Numbered from the stretch's first letter, positions 16,986 to 27,244 are shown. The stretch: DNA of 64,000 bases from CAZYJR01 sp964647905 (GCA_964647905.1 CAZYJR010000011.1:1-64000), one strand, 5' to 3'. Notes: generated from the sequence alone by a model not told the origin. A program made the numbers and translations.

Positions 16986-19316
16986 TCAATTGCTCCTAGC
17001 CCCCTTGATTGCTATGTTTACAAAGGACTTCCAGAGGTAGGTGAGCTGGGTCCTTGTGGGATGCCTGAGATAGGCCTCGATGTAGCGCCGTTCGGATTCC
17101 ATGATTTCCTCCAGCGTCTCGGGCAGGTCCGCGTAAAAGGGAGGAATCAGCCCGGGCTTGACCTTTGAGCGCAGGGCCCGGAGCTCCTCATCATACAGGT
17201 TCAGGTACTGCCTGCTCAGGGGACGGACCCCGAAAAGCTGGAGATCCCCGCGCACCCAATTGTAAAGCATGGGAAGCTCATCCAGCCACAGCCTGCGCAT
17301 CACCTTGCCCCAGCCTGTCACTCGGAAGTCGTTTTCCAGCTTCCCTCCCCGCTGGAGGCCCTGATTATTGAAAACATAGCCCTGGATAAATTCGGAGTAG
17401 GGGTGCATGGTTCTGAATTTGTAAATGGGAAGCACCTTGCCGTTGCTCACTATCCGGTTCAAAGTGACAATCGGGCCGTATGAGGGGTTCCTATTCCAGG
17501 AAGGAGCGGAGACCTTCCGGGCGATGATGAACAACCTTCTCCTAATCTCCTTCTCGGCTACGATCTCGAACCCGCAGAACGATAGCCTTCCCAGCAGTTC
17601 CGCCCTGGAGACGACCCTGTTCCTGCCTCTGGTGATTGAAAAATATATCTTTCTGATCCAAGGCACCTTTGGGAACACCCTGCTCCAGACAAACCTCAGG
17701 CCGTACAGAAATTGTCCGGTGAGCCCGGGGTATCGGGTCAGGTACGAGTCATATTGGGTGGATGTGGTGTGGGCCTTGCCTACGAGGTAGCCTCCGGGCC
17801 TCAATTTTTCGTGGCAGACAAGGAAATACCGGTTGAACCAGCGGACATCGTTGAGCTTGTGCAGATTCACGATCAATGAGCACCGGCACTCATCGAGAAA
17901 ATTGAGGTCGTGGAGCTCATCGGTGTTCAAGAGCGCGCACTGGGACCGGTCCACCTGTTTGAGGTCCACATGGGAGCTGATGAATTCAAATACCCCCAAA
18001 TCGAAAAACTCAAGCGCGTGCTTGAGCTTGACTTCAACCGGCTCGGTCACCCGGCTGGCCCGGCCGGCCTCGGGAAGAGGATCTTTCTCTCCCTTATCAA
18101 GTACGGTCCGGACCTTATGGAAATCCTCAATATCGGCCTCCATCCGGCCGTGGCGACGGTAGTTTGAGTAAAGCAGGAACACAAATCCTTCAAGAACCAC
18201 AAACAGAGGTATTGCACCCAGGGTCTGGAGCCTGGATATGGGGCCCATGCGCATGGAATATACAAAAAAAGTCAGCCCTGCAGCCATAAAAATTGCAGTT
18301 TTAACGGCGGGACCCAAGGCTAGTGAGATATCCCTGAAGTTATCCCTGTCGAATTTCCGAGTAAGCATAGAAAAGGCCAGCCATAGACCTAATAAAAGCA
18401 GAAGAATATCATCATAAGGATTGTAGAGATGAAATGAGCCTCGCTTGAAATAGGTGATCAAAAAAAATGATAAAACCAGAAGGACTCCGTCCACTACGAT
18501 AAGAGCCCCGGAAATTCCAGCATCGGACGATCTTGGGGGGGATTCATCAAGATGCACCGCAGCACCGCGGACCCACCGATAAAAGGCAAATATCCCGACC
18601 TCCAGAGTCACGGAAATCGTGATAGTGCCATATGCCATCAGGCGCGAAAAATGCGTCAAATGGAGCCCGACCAAAACAAGGGACAAAACAAACATAAAAG
18701 CAATGCCAGTTTTAACTAAAAGGCTGGCTCCGCCAATAAGAGATTGCCTGGAAATGCCTGTGAACTTGTCCGCAAACAAAGAAACGACCGGCAAGGCCAT
18801 AGCCTGTAATGTGAGGAGTTGATAACTGGTGCTGGAAAGGTTCAGGTGCCCGTATTTTATAAGATGCATCAGCCCAAAGGCCGTCACAAGAAGAAACAGA
18901 TCAGCCAAGAGCAGGGGAATGAACACTAGAAAGGGTCTGGAGCTGGAAGCCCCTTCCATCGCCTTTTCTATGGTTCTCTCTATCTCCTCCGGCCTGAGGG
19001 GCTTGGTTATGAATTCATTGGCTCCCGACTTGATGGCCTCTACAGCGTTTTTGATGGTCCCAAATCCGGTAAGCATTATGACCACGGCATCCGGGTCGCG
19101 TTTCCGTATGGCGTGAAGAAGCGCCATGCCGTCCATTCCGGGCATCATCAAATCCGTGACCACCACCTTGAACTTGTTGCGCTCAAAGGCCTCCAGGCCT
19201 TCTCTACCGCCATAGGCCGCCTGTGCCCTGTACCCGCGGTGGTTAAGGTACTCAACTATGTTGTCGGCGAGACTTGCATTGTCGTCGACAACAAGGATGT
19301 GCGGCAAGTCCTTCAT
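16986..19316 (-). CDS. Receiver-domain/polyprenyl glycosylphosphotransferase fusion
   Basis: A 776-residue fusion. Residues 1-125 are a response-regulator receiver: HILVVDDN, the phospho-acceptor Asp55 in VVVTDLMMPGMDG, LTGFGT and the conserved Lys in FITKPL. About eight membrane helices follow in what looks like two four-helix blocks (residues about 130-395). Residues about 410-595 form a soluble domain ending like a Rossmann or methyltransferase-type fold. The C-terminus is a bacterial sugar transferase: YKFRTM, DFRVTGWGKVMRR, WLDELPMLYNWVRGDLQLFG, VRPLS. It should transfer a sugar-1-phosphate to undecaprenyl phosphate and so start the EPS repeat unit. The receiver suggests phosphorelay control of initiation, which is inference. 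Confidence 0.82.
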   Translation of the reverse strand: MKDLPHILVVDDNASLADNIVEYLNHRGYRAQAAYGGREGLEAFERNKFKVVVTDLMMPGMDGMALLHAIRKRDPDAVVIMLTGFGTIKNAVEAIKSGANEFITKPLRPEEIERTIEKAMEGASSSRPFLVFIPLLLADLFLLVTAFGLMHLIKYGHLNLSSTSYQLLTLQAMALPVVSLFADKFTGISRQSLIGGASLLVKTGIAFMFVLSLVLVGLHLTHFSRLMAYGTITISVTLEVGIFAFYRWVRGAAVHLDESPPRSSDAGISGALIVVDGVLLVLSFFLITYFKRGSFHLYNPYDDILLLLLGLWLAFSMLTRKFDRDNFRDISLALGPAVKTAIFMAAGLTFFVYSMRMGPISRLQTLGAIPLFVVLEGFVFLLYSNYRRHGRMEADIEDFHKVRTVLDKGEKDPLPEAGRASRVTEPVEVKLKHALEFFDLGVFEFISSHVDLKQVDRSQCALLNTDELHDLNFLDECRCSLIVNLHKLNDVRWFNRYFLVCHEKLRPGGYLVGKAHTTSTQYDSYLTRYPGLTGQFLYGLRFVWSRVFPKVPWIRKIYFSITRGRNRVVSRAELLGRLSFCGFEIVAEKEIRRRLFIIARKVSAPSWNRNPSYGPIVTLNRIVSNGKVLPIYKFRTMHPYSEFIQGYVFNNQGLQRGGKLENDFRVTGWGKVMRRLWLDELPMLYNWVRGDLQLFGVRPLSRQYLNLYDEELRALRSKVKPGLIPPFYADLPETLEEIMESERRYIEAYLRHPTRTQLTYLWKSFVNIAIKGARSN

Positions 19317-19362
19317 GGGCCGGCTTACGGCTCTAAAGCGTCATCTCCTGCATTCTTCCTGG

Positions 19363-20160
19363 TCAGAAACTTATGGAGGTTTCCCGCTTTCCTCTGAGGT
19401 GAACCTTCCTGGCCTTAATGAAATTCTTGCCGTTCTGCAGGATCAATTCCTTGAGCCACGGCCCCAGCCTGTCATCCCAGCGCTGCGGATGAATCGTAAT
19501 CATGACCCGTTTCGGCAACCTCCCTGCCTCGACCGCGCGGATAATGTCACGGGTGCCGTGGAACACCAGCCCCTGCCGAACCCATTTCTCCTGCTGGAAC
19601 ATCTTGTCCCTAACGCTTACTTTCCATCCGTCCCAGCGTCTTCCGGTATCCGTCAGATAAAAGACCTGATCGAAATCCACGTCCAGATACGGCTCGGCTA
19701 CAATCCCCAAGGCTTTGTAATCGTACCTCCTCAACAGATCGAGGTTGTTTATCCGGGAAAGGGGGCTCCCGTGCATGCATGCCGTTGATACCGGAGCGAG
19801 CTCCCTCAGCCTAGCCAGATTGGCCTTGAAGTCGGCAAAGGCCTTTTCCAGGTCACCGCTGCAAGCGGCCAGGTTCTCGTAATGGTAGCCGACTTCATGG
19901 CCAAGCGAAGCGATCTCCCGAATAACCCTCTCATCCCAGCTCTCCGGCACGGCACGGAAATAATAAGTGGCTGCAATTCCCGTGTCATGCTCCAGCCTTG
20001 CCATCAGCAGAGCATTCACCGGCTGCCGGTCTACATCATGACGAAGGATAATGGTTTTTTCTTTCGGCTCATGAAAAAAAGCGTTTACAGTTTGGAAGGT
20101 ATAGGTGCGAGCCTGTAAAGCCCTTAGCAGAGATCTATATGTAGCTGTTGTAAAATCCAA
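19363..20160 (-). CDS. Polysaccharide-deacetylase-like protein
   Basis: A 265-residue protein of the NodB-like deacetylase superfamily: IILRHDVDRQPVNAL carries the metal-binding H-D-x-D, HEVGYHYENL the second His motif, and MITIHPQRWDD the C-terminal His. This fits removal of N- or O-acetyl groups from a sugar or sugar carrier. It lacks a signal peptide, so action on a cytoplasmic or lipid-linked substrate is more likely than on finished polymer. It lies 46 bp downstream-side of the receiver fusion in the EPS locus. Confidence 0.78.
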   Translation of the reverse strand: MDFTTATYRSLLRALQARTYTFQTVNAFFHEPKEKTIILRHDVDRQPVNALLMARLEHDTGIAATYYFRAVPESWDERVIREIASLGHEVGYHYENLAACSGDLEKAFADFKANLARLRELAPVSTACMHGSPLSRINNLDLLRRYDYKALGIVAEPYLDVDFDQVFYLTDTGRRWDGWKVSVRDKMFQQEKWVRQGLVFHGTRDIIRAVEAGRLPKRVMITIHPQRWDDRLGPWLKELILQNGKNFIKARKVHLRGKRETSISF

Positions 20161-20295
20161 TGTTAAAGGTCAGAAAAAACGATTAATACTGACAATAGAA
20201 TGAAAGAGTAGTACAAAAGTGACCTTTTGATATATCCTTCGCTCTTTCAGAAAAGCTCCGTCCCGATTAAACTGTCCTCTTGCTTTTCTATTGTT

Positions 20296-21333
20296 TCAGG
20301 TCAACCCTTTTCTGAGAATATCAACAAGGTGGTCATTGATATCCCCCCGTTTTTCAAAATACATTGCTCTCTTTTCTCGCCATTGCGCCTTCGAATCATA
20401 AGAGAGGAGATTGGATGCAGTTTCCATAACGTCTGAGAAGCTCCTGCAGTTCCTTACCATTTTATAGGTCTTTTCCAGCAAGCGGAAATTGGACATATCG
20501 TTCGGCCCCACAAAGGAATTGTATCGTATTGAGGGAGTGCCGAGCAGAGCAGATTCGGTGGCCATCGTCTGCGAATCGCCGATATAGAGGGATGCGTAAT
20601 ATAGTGCACTGTGAATTTCATTGGGATGAATGGGCAGCCGAAAGCCTGCTAGGTGATTCGGAAGCTTTCCTTCCCCCGAGACAAAAACCCGCCCACGCGG
20701 GAGCAGGGCCTCCACTAACTGGTCCTTTTCCTTAGGCGAAAAACCGAAATTTTTCACATCATGGTTCGCGTTCCAGGCAACGAATCGCAAGATGAAAAAG
20801 GGTTCGTCGGTTTCCACCCCCATAGCGTCCCTGACTGCTTCCTCCGGCGAGAAGCGCTTGGGGTGCAGATAGCCCTCCTCAAAAAGCCCGTTGACGCGGT
20901 GGTGTTTCGGTCCATAATCTAGGGCAAAGGTTACGGGCGTGATGATGAGGTGAGAGATAGGCGCTACAAAGTAGTTGATGAGTGGAACGACCTCGCTGTC
21001 CGGCATAATGACTGATCTAGCATGTAGGATGCGCCCCAGGGTCGTAGAGTACGGTGAAGACCTGCTGACAATCACATCCGGTCTGAACTGTTTAAGAATC
21101 CGCAAAATATCCAAAACGTTCAACGGAAAATAAGCGACTTTTTCGGGAATGATCTTGCCGTGTCGCCCGAATTTTTTGAACGGCAGGCTGCTCTTTGAAA
21201 CCACATCGAAGGAAACGTCTTTATCTCTGACCAAAAGGAGGACATCATTGCCCTTCATCAAAGCTTCAGCCAGAGGCTTAAACTGATAAAAATGCTTAGG
21301 GTGCGATATTTCAAAAACATATCGCTTTCTCAT
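20296..21333 (-). CDS. DUF354-family glycosyltransferase-like protein
   Basis: A 345-residue protein resembling the DUF354 family, which has a GT-B (UDP-GlcNAc epimerase/glycosyltransferase-like) fold. Visible are EISHPKHFYQFKPLAEAL at the start, a central PDVIVSRSSPYSTTLGRI, and the nucleotide-sugar-binding C-terminal region YIGDSQTMATESALLGTPSI with its conserved Glu. Donor and acceptor are unknown. The base composition starts to become AT-rich here relative to the flanks. Confidence 0.72.
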   Translation of the reverse strand: MRKRYVFEISHPKHFYQFKPLAEALMKGNDVLLLVRDKDVSFDVVSKSSLPFKKFGRHGKIIPEKVAYFPLNVLDILRILKQFRPDVIVSRSSPYSTTLGRILHARSVIMPDSEVVPLINYFVAPISHLIITPVTFALDYGPKHHRVNGLFEEGYLHPKRFSPEEAVRDAMGVETDEPFFILRFVAWNANHDVKNFGFSPKEKDQLVEALLPRGRVFVSGEGKLPNHLAGFRLPIHPNEIHSALYYASLYIGDSQTMATESALLGTPSIRYNSFVGPNDMSNFRLLEKTYKMVRNCRSFSDVMETASNLLSYDSKAQWREKRAMYFEKRGDINDHLVDILRKGLT

Positions 21334-21404
21334 ATTGGGTTCTGACTATCCTTTTTTTGGATACACTGTTCTTAACACGGCATAAACGACGGTGCCACTT
21401 CAAT

Positions 21405-22211
21405 CTAATCCAGCAAGTCAAGCCAAAGGGATTCAAACCCATAGCCGTAGCGGGCCATAAGTTTTCCACACTGTCTATCCAGTGCCCTCGCTTGCGAGCG
21501 GGACCACATTTGCCACCTCGGAAATCCTTTGGATTTGCTAGGATTAACCTTGGTGATCGCCAGCTCTTCGAAACCATCTACCACAGACGAATAGCCTAAA
21601 AAGCTCAACATTCTTTTAAAGGTAGCTGCGCCCTTACTAGGACTGAACAAATCCTCGCTCCGTAAAAGGAAATATGCATTTCCATTCCCAAATTCGCTTC
21701 TAAAAAAAGAGTTCTTGAAATTCCATATCCAACAGTAGTGTTCAAACTTGCTCATTCCAAGGCGTGAAGCTGCTGAATACTCAGGGCAGAGAAGTGGGCT
21801 TGGCTGCCAGAATGGCACACAGTGGTGCAGAAACATGCGTCTCAATCTCTGTCGGCGCCAATTCATAAAAGAAGTTACAAAGTCTCTCGGATCCCTCACC
21901 AAATGTATAATCTTATATGTAACTTTTTCAGCCACTGATTCCTTCTTAAGCAAAATTGTAATGGGGATAGAAAGCAAAGGATCCGTGGTTGAATATGGAA
22001 CATCGGTTCGCTTCCATAGTCTGAAAAGGGCCTCCATATAATGGGGTCCATTCTTGTAGCCATACAGCACATTTCCCAAAATGTTCAATCGCCGGGAGCC
22101 TCGGGATTGGTGGCTAAGACTGATCCCCAGATCAAGGCGCTCAAAGGCTCGGTGAAGAAGGCTTGTACCCGCCCGTCCGGTCGACAGGACATATACCTTT
22201 TCGTCATTCAT
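21405..22211 (-). CDS. Sulfotransferase-family protein
   Basis: A 268-residue protein with the PAPS-binding 5'-phosphosulfate loop near the start (VLSTGRAGTSLLHRAFE) and the 3'-phosphate motif IIHLVRDPRDFVTSFMNWRR. It is expected to move a sulfate from PAPS to a hydroxyl of the EPS or a lipid-linked intermediate. It is the first of three sulfotransferase-type genes in this AT-rich segment. A PAPS source may be the enzyme at 51670-53385. Confidence 0.8.
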   Translation of the reverse strand: MNDEKVYVLSTGRAGTSLLHRAFERLDLGISLSHQSRGSRRLNILGNVLYGYKNGPHYMEALFRLWKRTDVPYSTTDPLLSIPITILLKKESVAEKVTYKIIHLVRDPRDFVTSFMNWRRQRLRRMFLHHCVPFWQPSPLLCPEYSAASRLGMSKFEHYCWIWNFKNSFFRSEFGNGNAYFLLRSEDLFSPSKGAATFKRMLSFLGYSSVVDGFEELAITKVNPSKSKGFPRWQMWSRSQARALDRQCGKLMARYGYGFESLWLDLLD

Positions 22212-22479
22212 TGTATAATAGGATGTACGCTCTTACTGTAAAATCACTTTCCAAAGGGGGCTAATGTTTGATAAAAACCTTTTTAGGCGAAGAAAATGAG
22301 AGCAAAAATCATGTCAAAGGTTATAGTAGCGAATTTCGGTCTGGAACCCTTCAAGCATCATCTCATTCAAGATGATGATGCCTCTGACTCTGATGGATTT
22401 TGGTGTTCAAAGGTGGTTGGAGACCAGGCATGTGCGTTTAGTCGGGAGAACGGATGCCTACGTTTGCGTATTCCATTTT

Positions 22480-23619
22480 TCACTCGCAATACGCCTCTTT
22501 CAATATGCTAACGATCTTATTGGCGCTATCGCCATTACCATACAGCTCTCCCTGTTTCTTAGCTATGCTCACATTACCGTCATTCCACGCCCTTAGCACC
22601 GCCTGGATAATGGTTTGGACATCAGTTCCGGCAAGGAAATTGACCCCCATTTCCACCAGCTCCCCCCATTCGGTTTCATCGCGTACAGTTACGCAAGGTA
22701 CGCCATGAAAATAGGATTCCTTTTGTACACCTCCAGAATCGGTGACAATGACACTGGCGTTTTTCTCGAGCATGACCATGTCCAGATAGCCAACTGGATC
22801 AATAAACTGCAGGCGCGAGGCACGAGGAGTAAGGAATATAGGGGTAAACAACTCCAGGTTCTTTTTGGTCCGGGGGTGGAGAGGCAGAACTACTGGTACA
22901 TCCTGAGCAATTTGGTTGAGGGCGTCCAGGATACCCGATAGTTTTGATGGGTCATCCGTATTCGCAGCTCGGTGTATCGTTGCGAGCACGAAATTCTTGG
23001 CTTCAAGCCCAAGGGCCTGCATGATCAGACTTTTCTCTTCAGCTCTGGTCGAATAGAATAGGGCGGCGTCATACATGACATCTCCCACCTTGATAATCTG
23101 CTGTTCACTGCGGGGTGAAAGTTTGTGGGGAAAACCTTCTTCTTTGAGGTTCCTGACGGCTGTCTCGGTAGGACAGAAGAGCAGTGTGCTGAGCTGATCA
23201 GCGAGGATGCGGTTGATTTCCTCGGGCATGCTCCGATTGTAGGAACGAAGACCCGCCTCCACGTGAGCCACCGGGATATGCAGCTTGGCAGCGGCCAGGG
23301 CTCCAGCCAGAGTTGAATCGGTATCTCCATAGACAAGTACCCAGTCAGGGGGGTCCTTGATCAAAACACTATCAATGGCCTCGATCATCCTGCCAGTGTT
23401 CTGGCCATGCGTGCCTCCACCAATTCCAAGGTTGTAGTCCGGCCGAGGAATCGCCAGTTCATGGAAAAATATTCCAGACATATCTTGGTCAAAATGCTGA
23501 CCTGTATGAATGATTACTTCAGTGATCGTCGACCGGCCATTAAATGCAATTTCCCTGGAAACATTAGCGGCTTTGATGAACTGAGGCCTAGTCCCTATTA
23601 TGGTTGCTATTTTAATCAT
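22480..23619 (-). CDS. wecB: UDP-N-acetylglucosamine 2-epimerase
   Basis: A 379-residue, full-length WecB-type enzyme converting UDP-GlcNAc to UDP-ManNAc. Recognisable parts are ATIIGTRPQFIKAA at the start, the Asp/His region LVYGDTDSTLAGALAAAKL, AHVEAGLRSYNRSMPEEINR with the catalytic acid residues, PLHPRTKKNL, and VTDSGGVQKESYFHGVPCVT that binds UDP. It suggests an N-acetylmannosamine-derived sugar in the repeat unit. About 270 bases upstream (22212-22479) hold no gene that I can support. Confidence 0.92.
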   Translation of the reverse strand: MIKIATIIGTRPQFIKAANVSREIAFNGRSTITEVIIHTGQHFDQDMSGIFFHELAIPRPDYNLGIGGGTHGQNTGRMIEAIDSVLIKDPPDWVLVYGDTDSTLAGALAAAKLHIPVAHVEAGLRSYNRSMPEEINRILADQLSTLLFCPTETAVRNLKEEGFPHKLSPRSEQQIIKVGDVMYDAALFYSTRAEEKSLIMQALGLEAKNFVLATIHRAANTDDPSKLSGILDALNQIAQDVPVVLPLHPRTKKNLELFTPIFLTPRASRLQFIDPVGYLDMVMLEKNASVIVTDSGGVQKESYFHGVPCVTVRDETEWGELVEMGVNFLAGTDVQTIIQAVLRAWNDGNVSIAKKQGELYGNGDSANKIVSILKEAYCE

Positions 23620-23740
23620 TTATCAGTGAGTCTTGCCGCCACCATAGATTCTGTAATGATCAAAAGTATTATTGATTATTACAAGCATATGGATAAAGAG
23701 CTGAACGTAATATATAAAAAATTCCCATTTCATAAAAATA

Positions 23741-24682
23741 TCAGTATATTTGGGATGATATTACATCTCGGTAAGTATTAATTATACGTTTAGTAATACT
23801 GTCAGAATCCAGACCTAACATTCCAATCCGATTTCTTCCGTCTGTACGACCATTTTGTGCAGAAAACTCAAGGGCTCGGCCAAGCTTTTCCGAAACGTCG
23901 ACGGGATCAAAAGAAGTTATGTAACAACCAGAAGTATCTCCAATTAGCCATCTTACATCCCCTACATCTGTAGACACAATAGGGCAGTTACATGCAACAG
24001 CTTCCTTAACGACCAAAGGCCCGGTTTCTGACAGTGAGGTGACGAGAAGTGAGTCAACAGCATTCATTAACAAGTTAACCTGCTGCCTAGTGTACCCCGC
24101 TAGTTGTATCAATGTGGAATCGCCTCCCAGCAAATCAATCCCCATTCTAGCTAATTTGTAGTTCTTTACTCTGTTGTCAAACGAAGAAGAAAAGAGTATA
24201 TATTTTTTAACAGGGTTCAATCCCAAAGATTTGCGTGCAACCGAAGTTTCAATAGGGTAAAAAGTTTCAATGTTCACTCCGCATGGGATTACTTCCGCTT
24301 GCTTGCTACCAACTCTGATTTTGCCAGGCAAATCTGGATGTACGAAGATAGACTTGGTTGCCAATCTGTGAGCCCAAAAGGAAAAGATCCTATTTCTTGG
24401 AACATTAATATCGCTCCCATGGAAGGTTACAATGACAGGCACCTGTCGTTGGAGCGCCGAAAGCAGACCACAAAATCCGTAATGGGCATGTATCAGATCA
24501 GGCCTTTTCTGCTTGGTCGCTTCATGAAGCCTTGAGAGGTTCTTTAGATATCCCATAAGGCCCCTCCCACGAACGGAAAAGTAGAAAACTTCTAACCCGG
24601 CCTTCTCAAGACACTCGCCCTGTTCCTTAATAAAGGGAGATATTCGCCGCCTATTGGCAGCATGCACTATAAGAACTCTCAT
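23741..24682 (-). CDS. Glycosyltransferase family 4
   Basis: A 313-residue retaining GT-B glycosyltransferase: RPDLIHAHYGFCGLL in the acceptor domain, TFHGSDIN, EVIPCGVNIETFYP before the linker, and the donor-binding S-E-T-G-P-L-V-V-K-E-A segment with VACNCPIVSTDVGDVRWLI. Short for the family but complete in motifs. It ends 1 bp from the polymerase gene, so both are co-transcribed. The sugar is not predictable. Confidence 0.86.
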   Translation of the reverse strand: MRVLIVHAANRRRISPFIKEQGECLEKAGLEVFYFSVRGRGLMGYLKNLSRLHEATKQKRPDLIHAHYGFCGLLSALQRQVPVIVTFHGSDINVPRNRIFSFWAHRLATKSIFVHPDLPGKIRVGSKQAEVIPCGVNIETFYPIETSVARKSLGLNPVKKYILFSSSFDNRVKNYKLARMGIDLLGGDSTLIQLAGYTRQQVNLLMNAVDSLLVTSLSETGPLVVKEAVACNCPIVSTDVGDVRWLIGDTSGCYITSFDPVDVSEKLGRALEFSAQNGRTDGRNRIGMLGLDSDSITKRIINTYRDVISSQIY

Positions 24683-24683
24683 T

Positions 24684-25943
24684 TCAAAACTTGAGTTTAT
24701 AAGAAGCCGACTGTGAAGATAGATTGCTCTTCAAATAGTTTAGAAGAAGTCCCAACGAACCCCAGTAATAGGATCCATAAGTTACCGAGGGAAAACTCCC
24801 CATAAACCACGACAAAACGCCAAGGCTAACAATTGTTAAAGCGACGTTACTGATAGTAAAATACCATAAATTGTTATAGCTAATATTGCGTATAATCCAA
24901 AAATGCCTAAAAATAGCACCGACAATGAAACAGTACCAAAATAACCCAACTAGACCTGAACTCCAAGCCAGATTGGCATAAGCGTTGTGGAGTTGTCGGT
25001 CGCTAGGCCACCCGTACTTACCCCTGGAGTTGAAAAGCTCTCCGGATCCAAAAAAAAGGGCCGCAGGGCTTTTAGTAAGGGTATTGTAAACATAGATGTT
25101 TTCCTGAAAGCGCGCCTCATGTTCGATGCTCCAATCAGGACTGAATCGGGCCTGTCTGGCATAAAAGCTTTTCTCTATAATGTTACCAAAAAAAAGAGAC
25201 CCTACCAGTAAAACACAAAGAGCTAGGAACAAAAAAGAGGCCATTTTTCTTGATTTGTTATATGCCAAAAGTGCATAAGTTATTGAGCCAAACACGAGTA
25301 AGAGAATGTTACTTCGTCGGAAAATTAATATAAAGGCAATTGCTGTTGAACAAATCAGCAAATAACTAACAATCCTTATCCATCGTTTACGATCATACAA
25401 AATAAAGGCAATCGGAATTATTAATATAGAAAGTATATATGTGTAATATGTGCTTAAATGGGCATAGCCTCTATAAACAGGAGCATCATAAACAGTATAT
25501 CCCATTTCTGTTAAATTGGAATAAGAAAAATAGATGTTTCCATAAATAAGAATAATCAATGAAACAACACAGAAGCCTTGTAGGTCTTTGTTTGTCACAT
25601 TAAGACTATAGAAAAAGGGAAACATTATCATACCTAAGAATAATTTCACATAGTAATTAAAAGATAAGAACTTATTAGAGCTAAACAAAACAATTAATAA
25701 GAGATAACAAAGGAACGAAAGTATTGATATATTTAGTTTAGTAATGTGTATTCCTTGTTTATAAAAGGCATACGCCAGCGGCAGTAAGGCAACTAAATAA
25801 TTTATAAGAATTACCAGATTACGCTCTTCATCAAGCAAAAGAGTTGCAAAAATTGCATTTGCCAAAATTGCCAATAATAGCAATCTATTGCAGAGTGGAG
25901 CTGCTCTTGCCTGATAATAATTAAGTGATGCAGACATCGGCAT
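24684..25943 (-). CDS. O-antigen/EPS polymerase-like membrane protein (Wzy)
   Basis: A 419-residue protein with about 11 hydrophobic helices and a large loop near residues 260-320 (SFYARQARFSPDWSIEHEAR, then FFGSGELFNSRGKYGWPSDR and HNAYANLAWSSGLVG), the usual plan of Wzy polymerases and O-antigen ligases. It would join lipid-linked repeat units on the periplasmic side. The codon and base composition is strongly AT-rich, as expected of laterally acquired polymer loci. Confidence 0.75.
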   Translation of the reverse strand: MPMSASLNYYQARAAPLCNRLLLLAILANAIFATLLLDEERNLVILINYLVALLPLAYAFYKQGIHITKLNISILSFLCYLLLIVLFSSNKFLSFNYYVKLFLGMIMFPFFYSLNVTNKDLQGFCVVSLIILIYGNIYFSYSNLTEMGYTVYDAPVYRGYAHLSTYYTYILSILIIPIAFILYDRKRWIRIVSYLLICSTAIAFILIFRRSNILLLVFGSITYALLAYNKSRKMASFLFLALCVLLVGSLFFGNIIEKSFYARQARFSPDWSIEHEARFQENIYVYNTLTKSPAALFFGSGELFNSRGKYGWPSDRQLHNAYANLAWSSGLVGLFWYCFIVGAIFRHFWIIRNISYNNLWYFTISNVALTIVSLGVLSWFMGSFPSVTYGSYYWGSLGLLLNYLKSNLSSQSASYKLKF

Positions 25944-26248
25944 TATAGAAGTCTCAATTGCAGATAGTATGATGGCTGTTCTGCAAATATTCCGGTCTTG
26001 GTCAGGTAAATAGAGAGTATTATTTGGATTTGGCTACGCAGTAGTTTCGACGTCTTCGGGTTTGTTCCTAGAATTAGGAGCACGTCCGCGGGCTAATTCC
26101 TGGAGTGTATTTGTGCTTAAGAGCTGCAGTTGATTGCGAGATTTGAAACGACGGCTTTTCAGGGTTGAAAGGGGGCGGAGAGGCATCTGAGACATCGTGA
26201 AATCGAATTATTAGCTAGAAATTAGAGCCTTGCTACCTCTGACTGTCT
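25944..26248. other. Non-coding stretch inside the EPS locus
   Basis: About 305 bases without an ORF, structured RNA or strong hairpin that I can identify. It separates the polymerase gene from the sulfotransferase gene and may carry a promoter for the downstream minus-strand genes, but no clear -35/-10 pair stood out. Confidence 0.4.
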
Positions 26249-27205
26249 CTAATCACAAGGCTCATATCCAAATTTCCGAAGAGACCTCTTTAGCACTTTT
26301 CTCACAATTTCCTTTTCTATAGTAGTTAAGTTATATCTTCCTAAGCCAATACTTGACGTATCAATAGGCTCAAATATCCTTTGATGGTGCGCTCTTTTAG
26401 GTACATCTCCAAGCGTCGCCGCAGTACTCTCTGAGCGAAGAATATCCTCCTCAAACTCAACCTCCAAAAAGCGGCATAGTTTCTTAACGGTTTCCGTGGG
26501 GTAGGTTACTAAGTCTTCGTATTTTACCTCGATATAGCATTTCCCGCAAGTTTTACCAAACCGGGCAACATTCTCAACAGACAGTCTCCACCGTTTTGCC
26601 GCGTCCTCAACATTGTAAAATCCAGTATTCTTATAAGAATAAACAACATCGCAGCCATCCCTGATGATGTGTATAAATCTAGCATCCGGAAAAATTGCAA
26701 CAAGTTTGTTGAGATGAAATGAATACATGGGAGTTTTATCTCCCCATAACGGCTTTTCAATACCATGTAATTCCGCATAAAACTGATAAAACGAGGCTAT
26801 AATAAGAGCTAGACTTCGTTTAGGCTTATCACAGGCGGAGATTTCCATCGCCAGGTCTCTTAAAGAAGGGATGTCGAAGTCATCAAAACTCTCACGGAAT
26901 TCGTATTGGGAGTAAATCAGACACACTAAGTCTCTCCATGAAAATGCAGGTAGCTGTTTGAATAACCTGAAAGCCTTTGGAATTACATAGGTTTCCGGAG
27001 GCACAAAAAGTTTCGAATGAGCATTCAATATTCTTCTGACAAGCGTGCTGCCAGAGCGGCCCGATCCAACGATGAAAAAGGGACTAAATCCCTCATTCCG
27101 GTTCAAGGGGTACCTTCTGGGAGCCAAAAAATTGGCGAATTTCCAAAGGTAGGCATATGTATAATTGTCTAATGATGAGAAAATGATATTTCTGTTGATA
27201 GTCAA
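26249..27205 (-). CDS. Sulfotransferase-family protein
   Basis: A 318-residue protein with both PAPS motifs: FFIVGSGRSGSTLVRRILNA (phosphosulfate loop, about residue 44) and FIHIIRDGCDVVYSYKNTGF (3'-phosphate motif, with the conserved Arg-Asp). GDKTPMYSFHL matches the K-T-P segment seen in this family. It is expected to sulfate a sugar of the EPS. It lies 39 bp from the next sulfotransferase and has AT-rich composition. Confidence 0.86.
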   Translation of the reverse strand: MTINRNIIFSSLDNYTYAYLWKFANFLAPRRYPLNRNEGFSPFFIVGSGRSGSTLVRRILNAHSKLFVPPETYVIPKAFRLFKQLPAFSWRDLVCLIYSQYEFRESFDDFDIPSLRDLAMEISACDKPKRSLALIIASFYQFYAELHGIEKPLWGDKTPMYSFHLNKLVAIFPDARFIHIIRDGCDVVYSYKNTGFYNVEDAAKRWRLSVENVARFGKTCGKCYIEVKYEDLVTYPTETVKKLCRFLEVEFEEDILRSESTAATLGDVPKRAHHQRIFEPIDTSSIGLGRYNLTTIEKEIVRKVLKRSLRKFGYEPCD

Positions 27206-27244
27206 GGTAATTTGATAAGCTATGAAGTTAATGAATCTGCAATA

